Below are positions 37,558-48,157 of a stretch of DNA of 64,000 bases, one piece after another (position 1 is the first letter of the stretch; the number at the start of each line of letters is the position of its first letter). Made by a program: the position numbers and the translations under genes. The notes below the pieces were generated by a model. That model made no database searches. It was not told where the DNA came from and saw nothing but the letters and a program-made list of their open reading frames with translations. The stretch is from Pseudomonas sp. TTU2014-080ASC. GTDB lineage: Bacteria; Pseudomonadota; Gammaproteobacteria; Pseudomonadales; Pseudomonadaceae. The DNA is taken from assembly GCF_001446935.1 (NCBI RefSeq), contig NZ_LKKK01000011.1:310001-374000 (forward strand), in the 5' to 3' direction.

Positions 37558-38535
37558 ATGCAGATTGCTTTGGCCCCGATGGAGGGGCTGGTTGATGAGA
37601 TTCTCCGTGATGTCTTGACCCGCGTTGGCGGTATCGACTGGTGCGTGACGGAATTTATTCGCGTCACTGAGCGCGTGTTGCCGGTTAACACCTATGAGAA
37701 GCTTGCTCCGGAACTGTTCACCGGTGCGCAGACAGCAGCGGGAACGCCAATGCGCGTGCAGTTTTTGGGCTCTGATCCGGCTTGCCTGGCGGATAACGCC
37801 GCGTTTGCCTGCACTTTGGGGGCACCGGTCGTTGACCTCAACTTTGGCTGTCCGGCCAAGACCGTCAATAAGTCACGCGGTGGTGCCATCCTGTTGAAAG
37901 AGCCGGAATTGCTGCATGCCATCGTGCGTGAGGTGCGCCGCTCGGTTCCTTCGGATATCCCGGTCACGGCAAAAATGCGCCTGGGCTTTGATCACAAGGA
38001 CTACGCCCTAGAGTGCGCCGAGGCGCTGGCAGACGGTGGCGCTGCGCAAATCGTGGTGCATGCCCGGACTAAAATGGAAGGTTATAAGCCGCCGGCGCAT
38101 TGGGAATGGGTGGCTAAAGTGCAGGATGCGGTCAAGATTCCGGTGTTTGCCAATGGCGAAGTGTGGACGCTGGAGGACTGGCGGCGCTGCCGCGAGGTCA
38201 GCGGCGTCGAAGACATCATGTTGGGGCGTGGGCTAGTGGCGCGCCCCGATCTGGCCCGGCAGATTGCAGCTGCGCGTGCCGGGCAGGAAGTAGTTCCGAT
38301 GACCTGGGAAGAACTGCAACCACTGTTGGCTGACTTTTGGCTGCAGGCGCGGCGTAAGCTTTCCCCGCGTTATGCACCTGGGCGGCTTAAGCAATGGCTG
38401 GCGATGCTGACGCGCAGCTATCCGCAAGCCACTGAGCTGTTCAACCTGTTGCGTCGGGAAACGGACTGTCTGCGTATTGATCACCTGCTGGGAGTGAAGT
38501 ACCTGCCCGACGATTTACAGCACGCGATCGCCTGA
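37558..38535 (+). CDS. dusC: tRNA-dihydrouridine synthase C
   Basis: 325-residue FMN enzyme reducing a D-loop uridine (position 16 in E. coli DusC) of tRNA. It begins [20 protein letters not shown]; the catalytic Cys is C98 in [18 protein letters not shown], and FMN-site motifs TAKMRLG and VFANGEVWT follow. The C-terminal helical domain (from about 240) is of the DusC type. It starts 14 bases after a terminator, so its promoter must overlap that hairpin or transcription reads through. Confidence 0.9.
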   Translation: MQIALAPMEGLVDEILRDVLTRVGGIDWCVTEFIRVTERVLPVNTYEKLAPELFTGAQTAAGTPMRVQFLGSDPACLADNAAFACTLGAPVVDLNFGCPAKTVNKSRGGAILLKEPELLHAIVREVRRSVPSDIPVTAKMRLGFDHKDYALECAEALADGGAAQIVVHARTKMEGYKPPAHWEWVAKVQDAVKIPVFANGEVWTLEDWRRCREVSGVEDIMLGRGLVARPDLARQIAAARAGQEVVPMTWEELQPLLADFWLQARRKLSPRYAPGRLKQWLAMLTRSYPQATELFNLLRRETDCLRIDHLLGVKYLPDDLQHAIA

Positions 38536-38562
38536 ACCGTCTGTAAGGAAAATTTTCAGGGT

Positions 38563-38590
38563 CTTGAAAACCATTTGTGTGGCCACATGT
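38563..38590 (+). promoter_or_regulatory. Sigma-32 (RpoH) type promoter of ibpA
   Basis: CTTGAAA at 38563-38569 and CCACATGT at 38583-38590 are 13 bases apart, one mismatch from the heat-shock consensus CTTGAAA-N13-17-CCCCATNT. No sigma-70 pair fits as well. Confidence 0.78.
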
Positions 38591-38596
38591 TTAGTA

Positions 38597-38658
38597 GCGT
38601 GGGATGCCGAAGTCGGGTCCCGCGTGACACAACTCGCTGAATTTCAGGAGATTTAAAC
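38597..38658 (+). promoter_or_regulatory. ROSE-like RNA thermometer in the ibpA leader
   Basis: Two hairpins. The first is GCGTGGGA...TCCCGCG (about 38597-38624). In the second, CTCGCTGA (38633-38640) pairs with TCAGGAG (38644-38650), sealing the ribosome site AGGAG; a single G (38636) stays unpaired opposite the site. This TCGCT-against-AGGA stem with a bulged G is the hallmark of ROSE elements that melt at heat-shock temperature. The start codon is 8 bases beyond the stem. Confidence 0.85.
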
Positions 38659-39105
38659 ATGAGCACTGCATTTTCTCTGACCCCACTGTTCCGTCATTCC
38701 GTTGGCTTTGACCGTTTTAACGATTTGTTTGAGTCGGCCATGCGCAATGAAAGCGGTAGCAGCTATCCACCCTACAACGTCGAAAAATACGCTGATGACC
38801 AGTACCGCATCGTGGTCGCAGCAGCTGGCTTCCAGGAAGAAGACCTGGAGCTTCAGGTAGAACGTGGGGTGCTGACTGTGACCGGCAGCAAGCGTGAATC
38901 CCAAGCCGAGAGCGTGACTTACCTGTATCAGGGCATCGCTCAGCGTGCGTTCAAGCTGTCCTTCCGTCTGGCAGACCATATCGAGGTCAAATCAGCGAGC
39001 CTGGTTAACGGACTGTTGAACATTGATCTGGTCCGTATCATCCCGGAAGAGGCCAAGGCCAAGCGCATTCCGATTGGCTCTGCGACCCCGGCGCTGCAGA
39101 ACTAA
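38659..39105 (+). CDS. ibpA: IbpA small heat-shock protein (Hsp20)
   Basis: 148-residue alpha-crystallin chaperone that holds unfolded proteins in inclusion bodies for DnaK/ClpB. The central alpha-crystallin domain (about 37-125) starts YPPYNVEKYADDQYRIVVAA and ends with the GLLNIDLVR strand; the C-terminal IPI motif (RIPIG) that drives oligomerisation is present. Transcription is probably by sigma-32 and translation is gated by the leader thermometer. A bidirectional terminator follows. Confidence 0.95.
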   Translation: MSTAFSLTPLFRHSVGFDRFNDLFESAMRNESGSSYPPYNVEKYADDQYRIVVAAAGFQEEDLELQVERGVLTVTGSKRESQAESVTYLYQGIAQRAFKLSFRLADHIEVKSASLVNGLLNIDLVRIIPEEAKAKRIPIGSATPALQN

Positions 39106-39132
39106 GCAGCTGTTGGCCGACACGCGGCCTGT

Positions 39133-39168
39133 AAACGACAAGAGCACCTTAAGGTGCTCTTGTCGTTT
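39133..39168. terminator. Bidirectional terminator, ibpA / PAS-GGDEF-EAL gene
   Basis: AACGACAAGAGCACC-TTAA-GGTGCTCTTGTCGTT, a perfect 15-bp stem between convergent genes, touching the TGA of the minus-strand gene. Confidence 0.92.
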
Positions 39169-42100
39169 CAGAAGGTGCTCGGCAAGCGATTTTCCATCAG
39201 CAGCTCGGCGAATTTGTCAGCAGGCACTGGCTTGCTGAACAGGTAGCCCTGGTAAAAGTTGCAACCCTGCATTTGCAGGAACTGCAACTGCTCAATTCGC
39301 TCAACGCCTTCTGCTACAACGCTCAGCCCCAGACTACGAGCCATGGCAATGATGGCGCGGATGATGCCCGCATCGTTGATATCCAGCACTGCATCGCGGA
39401 CAAATGACTGGTCGATTTTCAGGGTCTCAACCGGCAGCCGTTTGAGGTAGGTCAGCGAACTGTAGCCGGTGCCGAAGTCATCCATGGCGAAGCTGACGCC
39501 GATGCGTTTGAGTCGGTGCATCTTGGCAATGGTGTCATCCAGATGCTGAATCACGATGCTTTCGGTGATTTCCAGCTTGAGCATGTGCGCCGGTAACTCA
39601 CAGTCGTTGAGAATGCATTCGACCTGTTCAACGAAGTCGTGCTGGCGGAACTGGCGCGGGCTGATGTTGACGCAGAGATTGAACTCCTGGGCGTTGATCA
39701 GCCCTTTGCGGATCAGCCGTGAGCATTCGAGGCAGGCTTTCATCAGTACCCAGTTGCCCACTTCGATGATCAGGCCGCTTTCTTCCAGTACATGAATGAA
39801 AAGGGCAGGGGACTGCACTCCGTATTCAGGGTGCATCCAGCGCAGCAGTACTTCGCATCCGGTGATGTGATTATCGCTAGCGTTGATCTGAGGCTGAAAG
39901 AACAGCTCAAATTCATTACGCACTAAGGCCAGACGCAGTTCGTTTTCCAGGCGCAAACGGTCACTGGCAGCCTGTTGCATGGACTCATGGAAGAACTCTG
40001 TGGTGTTTCGACCGCCGTCTTTGGCCCGATACAGTGCGATGTCGGCGCGCTTGAGCAGGTCGTCCGGGTTGTCACCATGGTCTGGTATCAGGGCAATACC
40101 GATGCTGGGAGTGACGCGCAGCTGATGGCCGTCCACTTGCATCGGTTCGATCAGTAACTGCCGCAGCTTTTCCGCAATCTCACGCACCTGTTTGAGTACT
40201 GAGGTGCGTCTGCCTTCCAGCCCGGAGATCAGAATCACAAACTCGTCACCACCCAATCGCGCCACGGTGTCTTCTTGGCGCACGCTGGATTCAAGGCGGG
40301 CAGTAATCAGTTTTAGCACTGCATCGCCAATCGGATGGCCCAGCGAGTCGTTGATGTGCTTGAAGTGATCCAGATCGATAAACAGCAGCGCTCCACGCAA
40401 GTTATGGCGTTTGAGCAGGGCAATTTGCTGGCTGAGTCGATCCAGCAGCAGGGCGCGGTTAGGCAAGTTGGTCAGTGGGTCGTGGTAGGCCATGTGCTGG
40501 ACCTGCGCCTGAGCCTCCTTCAGCTCACTGATGTCCCGGGCAGTCAGAAGCAGGCAGGGTGTGCCGTGCAGCTGAATATGTTCGACCGAAACCTCAACAT
40601 TTTTGAGCTTTCCGCTGCGATGCCGGCCTTGCATTTCCATGTGGTAGACATGGCCTTCCTCTACGACCCGTTTGATCATCCTGGCGCGCTCTTCAGGGTT
40701 GACCCAGATGTTGAGTTCGTCTGTGGTGCGGCCAATAACCTCATCGAAGCTGTACCCGGTCAGGCGGCAGAATCCCTCATTGACCTCCAGGCAGCGTCCA
40801 CTGTCACGCTCGGTGATGGTGATGGCGTCAGGGCTGGAGTGAAAGGCCAGGGCGAATTTCTCCTCACTGGCCTTTAGCTCTTCTTGAGCTTGCTGTAGCT
40901 GGGTGATGTCGCGGAAGGTGCTGAGCAGGCAGGGGCGCTCATTGAGCATGACGGTCCGTGAAGAGATGACGCAGGTGATCGGGTTGCCGTGTCTGTTGCG
41001 GAAGTGGGCGACTTCATTATCGAGGCGGTGATCACTCTGGACTTTAAGGAACAGCTTCTGGCGCTCTTCCAGATCAACCCATAGTTTGACGTCAGTCATC
41101 TTGCGGCCAAGCACTTCTTCCGGTTCCCAGCCAAATGTCTGGGTGAAGCTGGAGTTGATCTCCAGTGCGATACCTTCCGGCAGAGTGGTCAGAGTTACCG
41201 GGTCCGGACTGGCCTGAAACAGGCTGGAGAATTTGGCTTCGGAGGCAGCAAGGTCCTTCTCGCGCAGAACACGGTCGGTGATGTCGATAAGAATGCCTGC
41301 CATCCGTTCGGGTTTGCCGTCGGCGCAGCGGTAGAGCTTGGCTGTACTCTCAAGGTAGCGCACCTGATTGTCGGCAAGGTTGGCTCGGTAGGTGATCTGG
41401 TAGTGGGTGCGAATGCCTTGCAAGAGCTCTTCGTAGTGCTGGCGCATCATCAAGCGGTCTTCCATCGGGATCACCGTGAAAAACTCGCCGAAGGTGTCAT
41501 GAAAAGGCTTTTCCGGCAGTCCGTGAAGCTGTGCCGCTCGCGCTGAGCCGAACAAGGTATTGCTGGGGATATGCCACTCCCAGGTCCCTAGTGCCACTGA
41601 ATCCAAGGCCAGATTCAGCCGCTCCTGACTGTCACGCAGTTCCTCTTCCTGCTGACGTTGTTGGGTGATGTCACGGAGTGACAGTACCAGACAAGGCTTG
41701 CCCTCTAAATGGATCAGGCCGCCAAATATAAGGTTGCGACAGAGCTTGCCGTTACGGTGGTAGTGGGTGGCTTCAAGTCCGTTGAGCTGGCCTGCGCGCG
41801 CGGCGTCGACCATGACCTGGCGCTCTTCTTGGCTGGCCCAAAGCTTGAGATCGACTGAGGTACGGCCGATGGCTTCTTCACTGCTCCAGCCGAATTGACA
41901 CTCAAAGCCACGGTTGACTTCAATAAAGCGGCCTTCTTCCAGAGTGGTAATTACCACCGCATCGGGGGTGTAGTGGAAGGCCTGCGAGAACTTCTCCTCA
42001 CTGCTGCGTAGGGCTTGTTCCTGAGTCTGTTGTTGTGTGATATCGCGGATAACCCCCATAACCCGCTGCTTGCCGTCAGCGTCTTGCTGCATGCTGCCGC

Positions 42101-42467
42101 TGATTTCAAGCCAGTGTAGGCTGCTGTCTGGCCAGTAGATGCGGTGGCGGATAGCTGTTCGGGTAGGGTTGCCTCTGAGGAATTGCTCAAAGACTTGGAT
42201 GACTGCAGGGCGGTCTTCTTCGTGGATCAGGTTGATGTAGTCTACGCGCCTGCTTAGTGGGTAGTTCGGGTCCAGGCCAAAGAGTGCTTGGGCTCCGCGG
42301 GACCAACTGATAGCGCCACTTTCAATATCCCAGTACCAAGCACCAAGCTTGGCTCCAGTCAGGGCTCGTAACAGCCGGGGAGCATCATTCCACGTGCTTT
42401 CGAATTCGGCAGGGTCGGTGGCGGGAACATAAGGTAATGGGGGACGGCGATCAGTGGGTGTGGCCAC
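39168..42467 (-). CDS. Cytoplasmic five-PAS GGDEF-EAL cyclic-di-GMP protein
   Basis: 1099 residues without membrane helices. Five PAS/PAC modules in a row (about 30-145, 155-270, 280-395, 405-520, 530-645), each ending in a DIT-type motif, lead to GGDEF (about 655-815; signature LGGDEF intact) and EAL (about 830-1085; first motif is EVL in CEVLLRW, with DDFGTGYSSL and the EGVE motif present). Both enzymatic activities are possible; EVL is a tolerated EAL variant. GTG 42467 is the start, with AAAGGAA upstream. PAS 2, 4 and 5 are clearly related by duplication. The sensed signal is unknown. Confidence 0.9.
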   Translation of the reverse strand: MATPTDRRPPLPYVPATDPAEFESTWNDAPRLLRALTGAKLGAWYWDIESGAISWSRGAQALFGLDPNYPLSRRVDYINLIHEEDRPAVIQVFEQFLRGNPTRTAIRHRIYWPDSSLHWLEISGSMQQDADGKQRVMGVIRDITQQQTQEQALRSSEEKFSQAFHYTPDAVVITTLEEGRFIEVNRGFECQFGWSSEEAIGRTSVDLKLWASQEERQVMVDAARAGQLNGLEATHYHRNGKLCRNLIFGGLIHLEGKPCLVLSLRDITQQRQQEEELRDSQERLNLALDSVALGTWEWHIPSNTLFGSARAAQLHGLPEKPFHDTFGEFFTVIPMEDRLMMRQHYEELLQGIRTHYQITYRANLADNQVRYLESTAKLYRCADGKPERMAGILIDITDRVLREKDLAASEAKFSSLFQASPDPVTLTTLPEGIALEINSSFTQTFGWEPEEVLGRKMTDVKLWVDLEERQKLFLKVQSDHRLDNEVAHFRNRHGNPITCVISSRTVMLNERPCLLSTFRDITQLQQAQEELKASEEKFALAFHSSPDAITITERDSGRCLEVNEGFCRLTGYSFDEVIGRTTDELNIWVNPEERARMIKRVVEEGHVYHMEMQGRHRSGKLKNVEVSVEHIQLHGTPCLLLTARDISELKEAQAQVQHMAYHDPLTNLPNRALLLDRLSQQIALLKRHNLRGALLFIDLDHFKHINDSLGHPIGDAVLKLITARLESSVRQEDTVARLGGDEFVILISGLEGRRTSVLKQVREIAEKLRQLLIEPMQVDGHQLRVTPSIGIALIPDHGDNPDDLLKRADIALYRAKDGGRNTTEFFHESMQQAASDRLRLENELRLALVRNEFELFFQPQINASDNHITGCEVLLRWMHPEYGVQSPALFIHVLEESGLIIEVGNWVLMKACLECSRLIRKGLINAQEFNLCVNISPRQFRQHDFVEQVECILNDCELPAHMLKLEITESIVIQHLDDTIAKMHRLKRIGVSFAMDDFGTGYSSLTYLKRLPVETLKIDQSFVRDAVLDINDAGIIRAIIAMARSLGLSVVAEGVERIEQLQFLQMQGCNFYQGYLFSKPVPADKFAELLMENRLPSTF

Positions 42468-42578
42468 GTCCGCGTTTCCTTTCTAGTGAGCGGGTAGCAC
42501 AGGCCGAAACCCTCGTGGGCTTAGTCGTGCCAACCCTTTCTTATATTTATATGTGCACGTTAGCGTTTTGTCGCTTCA

Positions 42579-43460
42579 CTATGCAAGACCGTCCCGGTTT
42601 GAATCGAGCAGGCGCATAAAGGCCCTGGCTGCGTTGGATAGCGTGCGCTCGCTATGAAAGATATAGCCCAGCTGGCGAGATAATTGAATGCCGGGTAATG
42701 GCAGGCGAACTACTTGTTCATCCAGCATTGTGCGTGGCAACACACTCCATGCAATACCGATGGAGACCATCATCTTGATGGTTTCCAGGTAGTTGGTGCT
42801 CATGGCGATATTGGGTGTCAGGCCCTGGGCCTCAAACAAGCCGCTGACGATATGTCGGGTGAAGGTGTTTCCGCCGGGAAAAACCGCCGGATGGCCAGCT
42901 ACATCCGTTAGGGTGACCGCATCAATTTGAGCCAGCGCGTGGCCGGGAGCGGCAACAAAGTCCAGTGGGTCATTCCATACAGGTACCGCATGAACTGGTT
43001 CGCGGGTCTGTGGGGCTAGGGTGATGACAGCCACTTCCGCCCGGCCATGCAGGATCTCCTCGTAGGCCACCTCTGAGTCCAGAAACTGAATATCCAGCGC
43101 CACTTGCGGATGTGCCTGGGTGAAGGCGCGTAGCAGAGGCGGCAAGCGATGTAAGCCGATGTGGTGACTGGTGGCCAGGGTCAGGCGGCCGCTGATCTCG
43201 CCGTTCAGGTTGGTCAGCGCGCGGCGCGTATCATCAAGCACATTAAGGATCTGGTAGGCCCTTGGCAGTAATGCGCGTCCGGCTTCAGTCAGGCTTATCT
43301 CCCGGCCCAGTCGGTCAAACAGGCGCATATCCAGCTGTTGCTCCAGGCTGGCGATCCGTTTGCTCACCGCAGGCTGGGTCAGGTGTAGGCGCTCACCTGC
43401 TTCAGAGAAGCTGCCGTGTTCAGCAACGGCAATAAATGCGTGTAGGGCAGCTAGGTCCAT
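42579..43460 (-). CDS. LysR-type regulator divergent from leuC
   Basis: 293 residues. The N-terminal winged HTH is MDLAALHAFIAVAEHGSFSE, then AGERLHLTQPAVSKRIASLE; the C-terminal LysR substrate domain follows (about 90-290). Divergent from leuC across 170 bases, the position held by a LysR gene in P. aeruginosa too. Control of leuCDB by this protein is plausible, as LysR proteins often govern the divergent operon, but the inducer (perhaps isopropylmalate) is a guess. Confidence 0.85.
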   Translation of the reverse strand: MDLAALHAFIAVAEHGSFSEAGERLHLTQPAVSKRIASLEQQLDMRLFDRLGREISLTEAGRALLPRAYQILNVLDDTRRALTNLNGEISGRLTLATSHHIGLHRLPPLLRAFTQAHPQVALDIQFLDSEVAYEEILHGRAEVAVITLAPQTREPVHAVPVWNDPLDFVAAPGHALAQIDAVTLTDVAGHPAVFPGGNTFTRHIVSGLFEAQGLTPNIAMSTNYLETIKMMVSIGIAWSVLPRTMLDEQVVRLPLPGIQLSRQLGYIFHSERTLSNAARAFMRLLDSNRDGLA

Positions 43461-43568
43461 GTGGCGATCTCACTGAGTCAAAGACGGCATATGTAGCTTT
43501 TGTATTCCACTTTGGAATTCATAAGATGAAAAATATGAATTTGAGTAATTTAAACCAAAACCATAGGA

Positions 43569-43598
43569 TTGGCACATAAGCCAAAGGGCTATTAGCCC
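43569..43598. repeat. Two adjacent inverted repeats upstream of leuC
   Basis: TTGGC-ACATAA-GCCAA (43569-43584) is followed by GGGCT-ATT-AGCCC (43586-43598), in the LysR-leuC gap and 33-60 bases before the leuC start. They could be LysR operators or leader hairpins. A TATAAA lies just after, at 43604-43609. Confidence 0.6.
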
Positions 43599-43630
43599 TG
43601 GCATATAAATACGCTGATGAGGATAGGCTG

Positions 43631-45058
<1,428 letters not shown>

Positions 45059-45068
45059 GGACTCGATT

Positions 45069-45716
45069 ATGAAAGCTTTTACCCAACACACCGGCCTGGT
45101 CGTGCCTTTGGATCGCGCCAACGTCGACACTGACCAGATCATCCCGAAGCAGTTTCTGAAGTCGATCAAACGCACCGGCTTTGGCCCGAACCTGTTTGAT
45201 GAGTGGCGTTATCTGGATGTCGGCCAGCCGAATCAGGACAATTCCAACCGTCCGGTTAATCCTGAGTTCGTGCTGAACTTCCCACGTTATCAGGGCGGCA
45301 GTGTACTGCTGGCCCGTGAAAACTTCGGCTGTGGTTCCAGTCGCGAGCACGCTCCATGGGCATTGGAAGAGTACGGTTTCCGCGCCATCATCGCGCCGAG
45401 CTTTGCAGATATCTTCTTCAACAACAGCTTCAAGAATGGTTTGCTGCCGATCATCCTCAAAGAGGAAGAGGTGGACGTACTGTTCCAGCAGGCTGAGGCC
45501 AATGTTGGTTACCAGTTGACCGTTGATCTGCAAGCGCAGACAGTAACCCGCCCTGACGGCGTGCAGTACAGCTTTGAAATTGATGCTTTCCGTAAGCATT
45601 GCCTGCTTAATGGTCTGGACGACATCGGCCTGACCCTGCAGGACGCCGACGCCATCAAAGCTTTCGAAGGCCAGTATCAGCAGAGCAGCCCGTGGCTGTT
45701 CGGTGCCATCAAGTAA
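45069..45716 (+). CDS. leuD: 3-isopropylmalate dehydratase small subunit
   Basis: 215 residues; swivelling domain partner of LeuC. Motifs: [35 protein letters not shown], and [22 protein letters not shown] 45069 ([14 protein letters not shown]) is preferred to the start 10 codons upstream, which lies in the leuC end. A terminator-like hairpin follows 7 bases after the stop, before leuB. Confidence 0.97.
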   Translation: MKAFTQHTGLVVPLDRANVDTDQIIPKQFLKSIKRTGFGPNLFDEWRYLDVGQPNQDNSNRPVNPEFVLNFPRYQGGSVLLARENFGCGSSREHAPWALEEYGFRAIIAPSFADIFFNNSFKNGLLPIILKEEEVDVLFQQAEANVGYQLTVDLQAQTVTRPDGVQYSFEIDAFRKHCLLNGLDDIGLTLQDADAIKAFEGQYQQSSPWLFGAIK

Positions 45717-45723
45717 TGACTCG

Positions 45724-45752
45724 GGCGGGCGCACAGGCGCTCGCCGTTTTTT
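45724..45752 (+). terminator. Terminator-like hairpin between leuD and leuB
   Basis: GGCGGGCGC-ACAG-GCGCTCGCC (9-bp stem with one G-T pair) followed at once by TTTTTT at 45747-45752. leuB starts only 16 bases later, so this may reduce leuB expression relative to leuCD or mark a boundary. Confidence 0.75.
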
Positions 45753-45767
45753 AGGATTGAGAAAAGC

Positions 45768-46850
45768 ATGTCCAAGCAGATTCTGATTTTCCCAGGCGAC
45801 GGCATTGGCCCGGAAATCGTGACCGAAGCAGTCAAGGTGCTGCGTACCGCGAATGACAAGTTCCAGCTGGAGCTAGAGCTGAGCTTCGACGAGCTCGGTG
45901 GTGCAGCCGTAGACAAGTACGGCGTACCGCTGGCTGATGAAACGTTGGAGCGTGCCCGTGCCGCTGACGCCATTCTGCTGGGGGCTGTTGGCGGTCCGAA
46001 GTGGGACAAGATCGAACCGGCCATCCGTCCTGAGCGCGGCCTGCTGAAGATTCGTTCGCAACTGGGCCTGTTTGCTAACCTGCGTCCGGCCATTCTGTAT
46101 CCGCAACTGGCCGCGGCTTCTTCGCTGAAGCCAGAAGTGGTGGCTGGTCTGGACATCCTCATCGTGCGTGAGCTGACCGGTGGCATCTACTTTGGTCAGC
46201 CGCGTGAAAGTAAAGTGCTGGAAAATGGCGAGCGTATGGCTTACGACACGCTGCCATATAGTGAGAGTGAAGTGCGCCGTATCGCCCGTGTCGGCTTCGA
46301 CATGGCCCGCGTTCGTGGCAAGCGTCTGTGCTCGGTAGACAAAGCTAACGTGCTGGCGTCCAGCCAATTGTGGCGTTCTGTAGTCGAAGAAGTGGCGAAG
46401 GATTATCCGGACGTCGAGCTGTCCCATATGTACGTCGATAATGCCGCGATGCAGCTGGTACGTGCACCGAAGCAGTTTGATGTGATGGTTACCGATAACA
46501 TGTTCGGTGACATTCTCTCGGACGAGGCTTCCATGCTGACCGGTTCCATCGGTATGCTGCCGTCCGCGTCGCTGGATGCCAACAACAAAGGCATGTACGA
46601 GCCTTGCCATGGCAGCGCACCAGATATCGCTGGTCTGGGTATTGCTAACCCACTGGCAACCATCCTCTCTGTGTCGATGATGCTGCGCTATAGCTTCGGT
46701 CAAGTCGCTGCTGCAGATGCAATTGAGCTGGCAGTCAGCAAGGTTCTGGATCAGGGCCTGCGCACAGGTGACATTTACAGCGAAGGTACGACCAAGGTTG
46801 GAACTGCCGCGATGGGTGACGCTGTAGTCGAAGCGTTGCGCAATCTGTAA
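45768..46850 (+). CDS. leuB: 3-isopropylmalate dehydrogenase
   Basis: 360-residue NAD-dependent oxidative decarboxylase of leucine synthesis. Signatures: [35 protein letters not shown], the metal/substrate segment [17 protein letters not shown] and the cofactor loop [20 protein letters not shown] 45768 lies just after the leuD hairpin, with AGGATTGAG as a probable ribosome site. Confidence 0.97.
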   Translation: MSKQILIFPGDGIGPEIVTEAVKVLRTANDKFQLELELSFDELGGAAVDKYGVPLADETLERARAADAILLGAVGGPKWDKIEPAIRPERGLLKIRSQLGLFANLRPAILYPQLAAASSLKPEVVAGLDILIVRELTGGIYFGQPRESKVLENGERMAYDTLPYSESEVRRIARVGFDMARVRGKRLCSVDKANVLASSQLWRSVVEEVAKDYPDVELSHMYVDNAAMQLVRAPKQFDVMVTDNMFGDILSDEASMLTGSIGMLPSASLDANNKGMYEPCHGSAPDIAGLGIANPLATILSVSMMLRYSFGQVAAADAIELAVSKVLDQGLRTGDIYSEGTTKVGTAAMGDAVVEALRNL

Positions 46851-46904
46851 TCTTTCTGGCCCGCCGGATGCCTCTGGCGGCTAGCTTATATAGGTGTTGT
46901 GGTT

Positions 46905-48017
46905 ATGAAACGTGTAGGTCTGATCGGCTGGCGCGGCATGGTTGGTTCCGTGCTGATGCAGCGCATGCTGGAAGAGCGGGATTTCGACTTGATCGAGCCG
47001 GTGTTCTTCACCACCTCCAATGTCGGCGGTCAAGGTCCGTCCATTGGCAAGGAAACTGCGCCTCTTAAAGATGCTTACAGCATTGATGAGCTGAAAAGCC
47101 TTGACGTGATTCTGACCTGTCAGGGTGGCGACTACACCAATGAAGTCTTCCCTAAGCTGCGTGAAGCAGGCTGGCAGGGCTACTGGATCGACGCGGCATC
47201 CTCGCTGCGTATGGATGACAGCGCAGTCATCGTGCTGGACCCTGTCAACCGCAAAGTGATCGATCAGCAGTTGGATGCAGGTGTTAAAAACTACATCGGT
47301 GGCAACTGCACCGTTAGCCTGATGCTGATGGCACTGGGCGGACTATACGAAGCCGGTCTGGTTGAGTGGATGAGTGCCATGACTTACCAGGCTGCATCGG
47401 GTGCAGGTGCGCAGAACATGCGTGAACTCATCAAGCAAATGGGTGCGATTAACGCTTCCGTTGCTGATGATCTGGCTGATCCGGCCAGTGCCATTCTGGA
47501 TATCGACCGCAAAGTGGCTGAAGCCATGCGCAGTGATGCCTTCCCGGTCGATAACTTCGGCGTGCCGCTGGCAGGCAGCTTGATTCCTTACATCGACAAG
47601 GAGCTGCCTAACGGTCAGAGCCGTGAAGAATGGAAAGGTCAGGCTGAAACCAACAAGATACTCGGCCGCTTCAAGAACCCAATTCCGGTTGATGGCCTGT
47701 GTGTACGTATTGGTGCAATGCGCTGCCACAGCCAGGCACTGACCATCAAGCTGAACAAGGATGTGCCCCTGTCGGACATCGAAGGTCTGATTAGCCAACA
47801 TAATCCTTGGGTCAAATTGGTTCCGAACAACCGCGAAGCGAGCATCCGTGATCTCGGCCCGACTGCTGTAACCGGAACCCTGAATGTCCCGGTTGGTCGT
47901 CTGCGTAAGTTGAACATGGGTTCCCAGTACCTGGGCGCGTTCACTGTCGGTGACCAGCTGCTGTGGGGGGCTGCGGAACCGCTGCGCCGCATGCTGCGGA
48001 TACTTCTGGAGCGTTAA
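46905..48017 (+). CDS. asd: Aspartate-semialdehyde dehydrogenase
   Basis: 370-residue enzyme reducing aspartyl phosphate to aspartate semialdehyde, feeding lysine/diaminopimelate, threonine and methionine. It starts [20 protein letters not shown]; the acyl-enzyme cysteine is C135 in [14 protein letters not shown], and the catalytic His is in [17 protein letters not shown] 46905 with AGGTG 8 bases upstream is preferred over GTG 46899. It is followed by an asd paralogue. Confidence 0.96.
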   Translation: MKRVGLIGWRGMVGSVLMQRMLEERDFDLIEPVFFTTSNVGGQGPSIGKETAPLKDAYSIDELKSLDVILTCQGGDYTNEVFPKLREAGWQGYWIDAASSLRMDDSAVIVLDPVNRKVIDQQLDAGVKNYIGGNCTVSLMLMALGGLYEAGLVEWMSAMTYQAASGAGAQNMRELIKQMGAINASVADDLADPASAILDIDRKVAEAMRSDAFPVDNFGVPLAGSLIPYIDKELPNGQSREEWKGQAETNKILGRFKNPIPVDGLCVRIGAMRCHSQALTIKLNKDVPLSDIEGLISQHNPWVKLVPNNREASIRDLGPTAVTGTLNVPVGRLRKLNMGSQYLGAFTVGDQLLWGAAEPLRRMLRILLER

Positions 48018-48157
48018 AAGGCTGGACCTGATTTCAGGTTGCGCCATGAAGCGGGCTACTGAGCGTCGACAAGATCGATTGCTGGGTAGTCCGCTTCTTT
48101 GCATTTGGCTGCTCGATCTATAGAGTGCAGAACCCGTTTATTTGTTGAAGTGATCTA

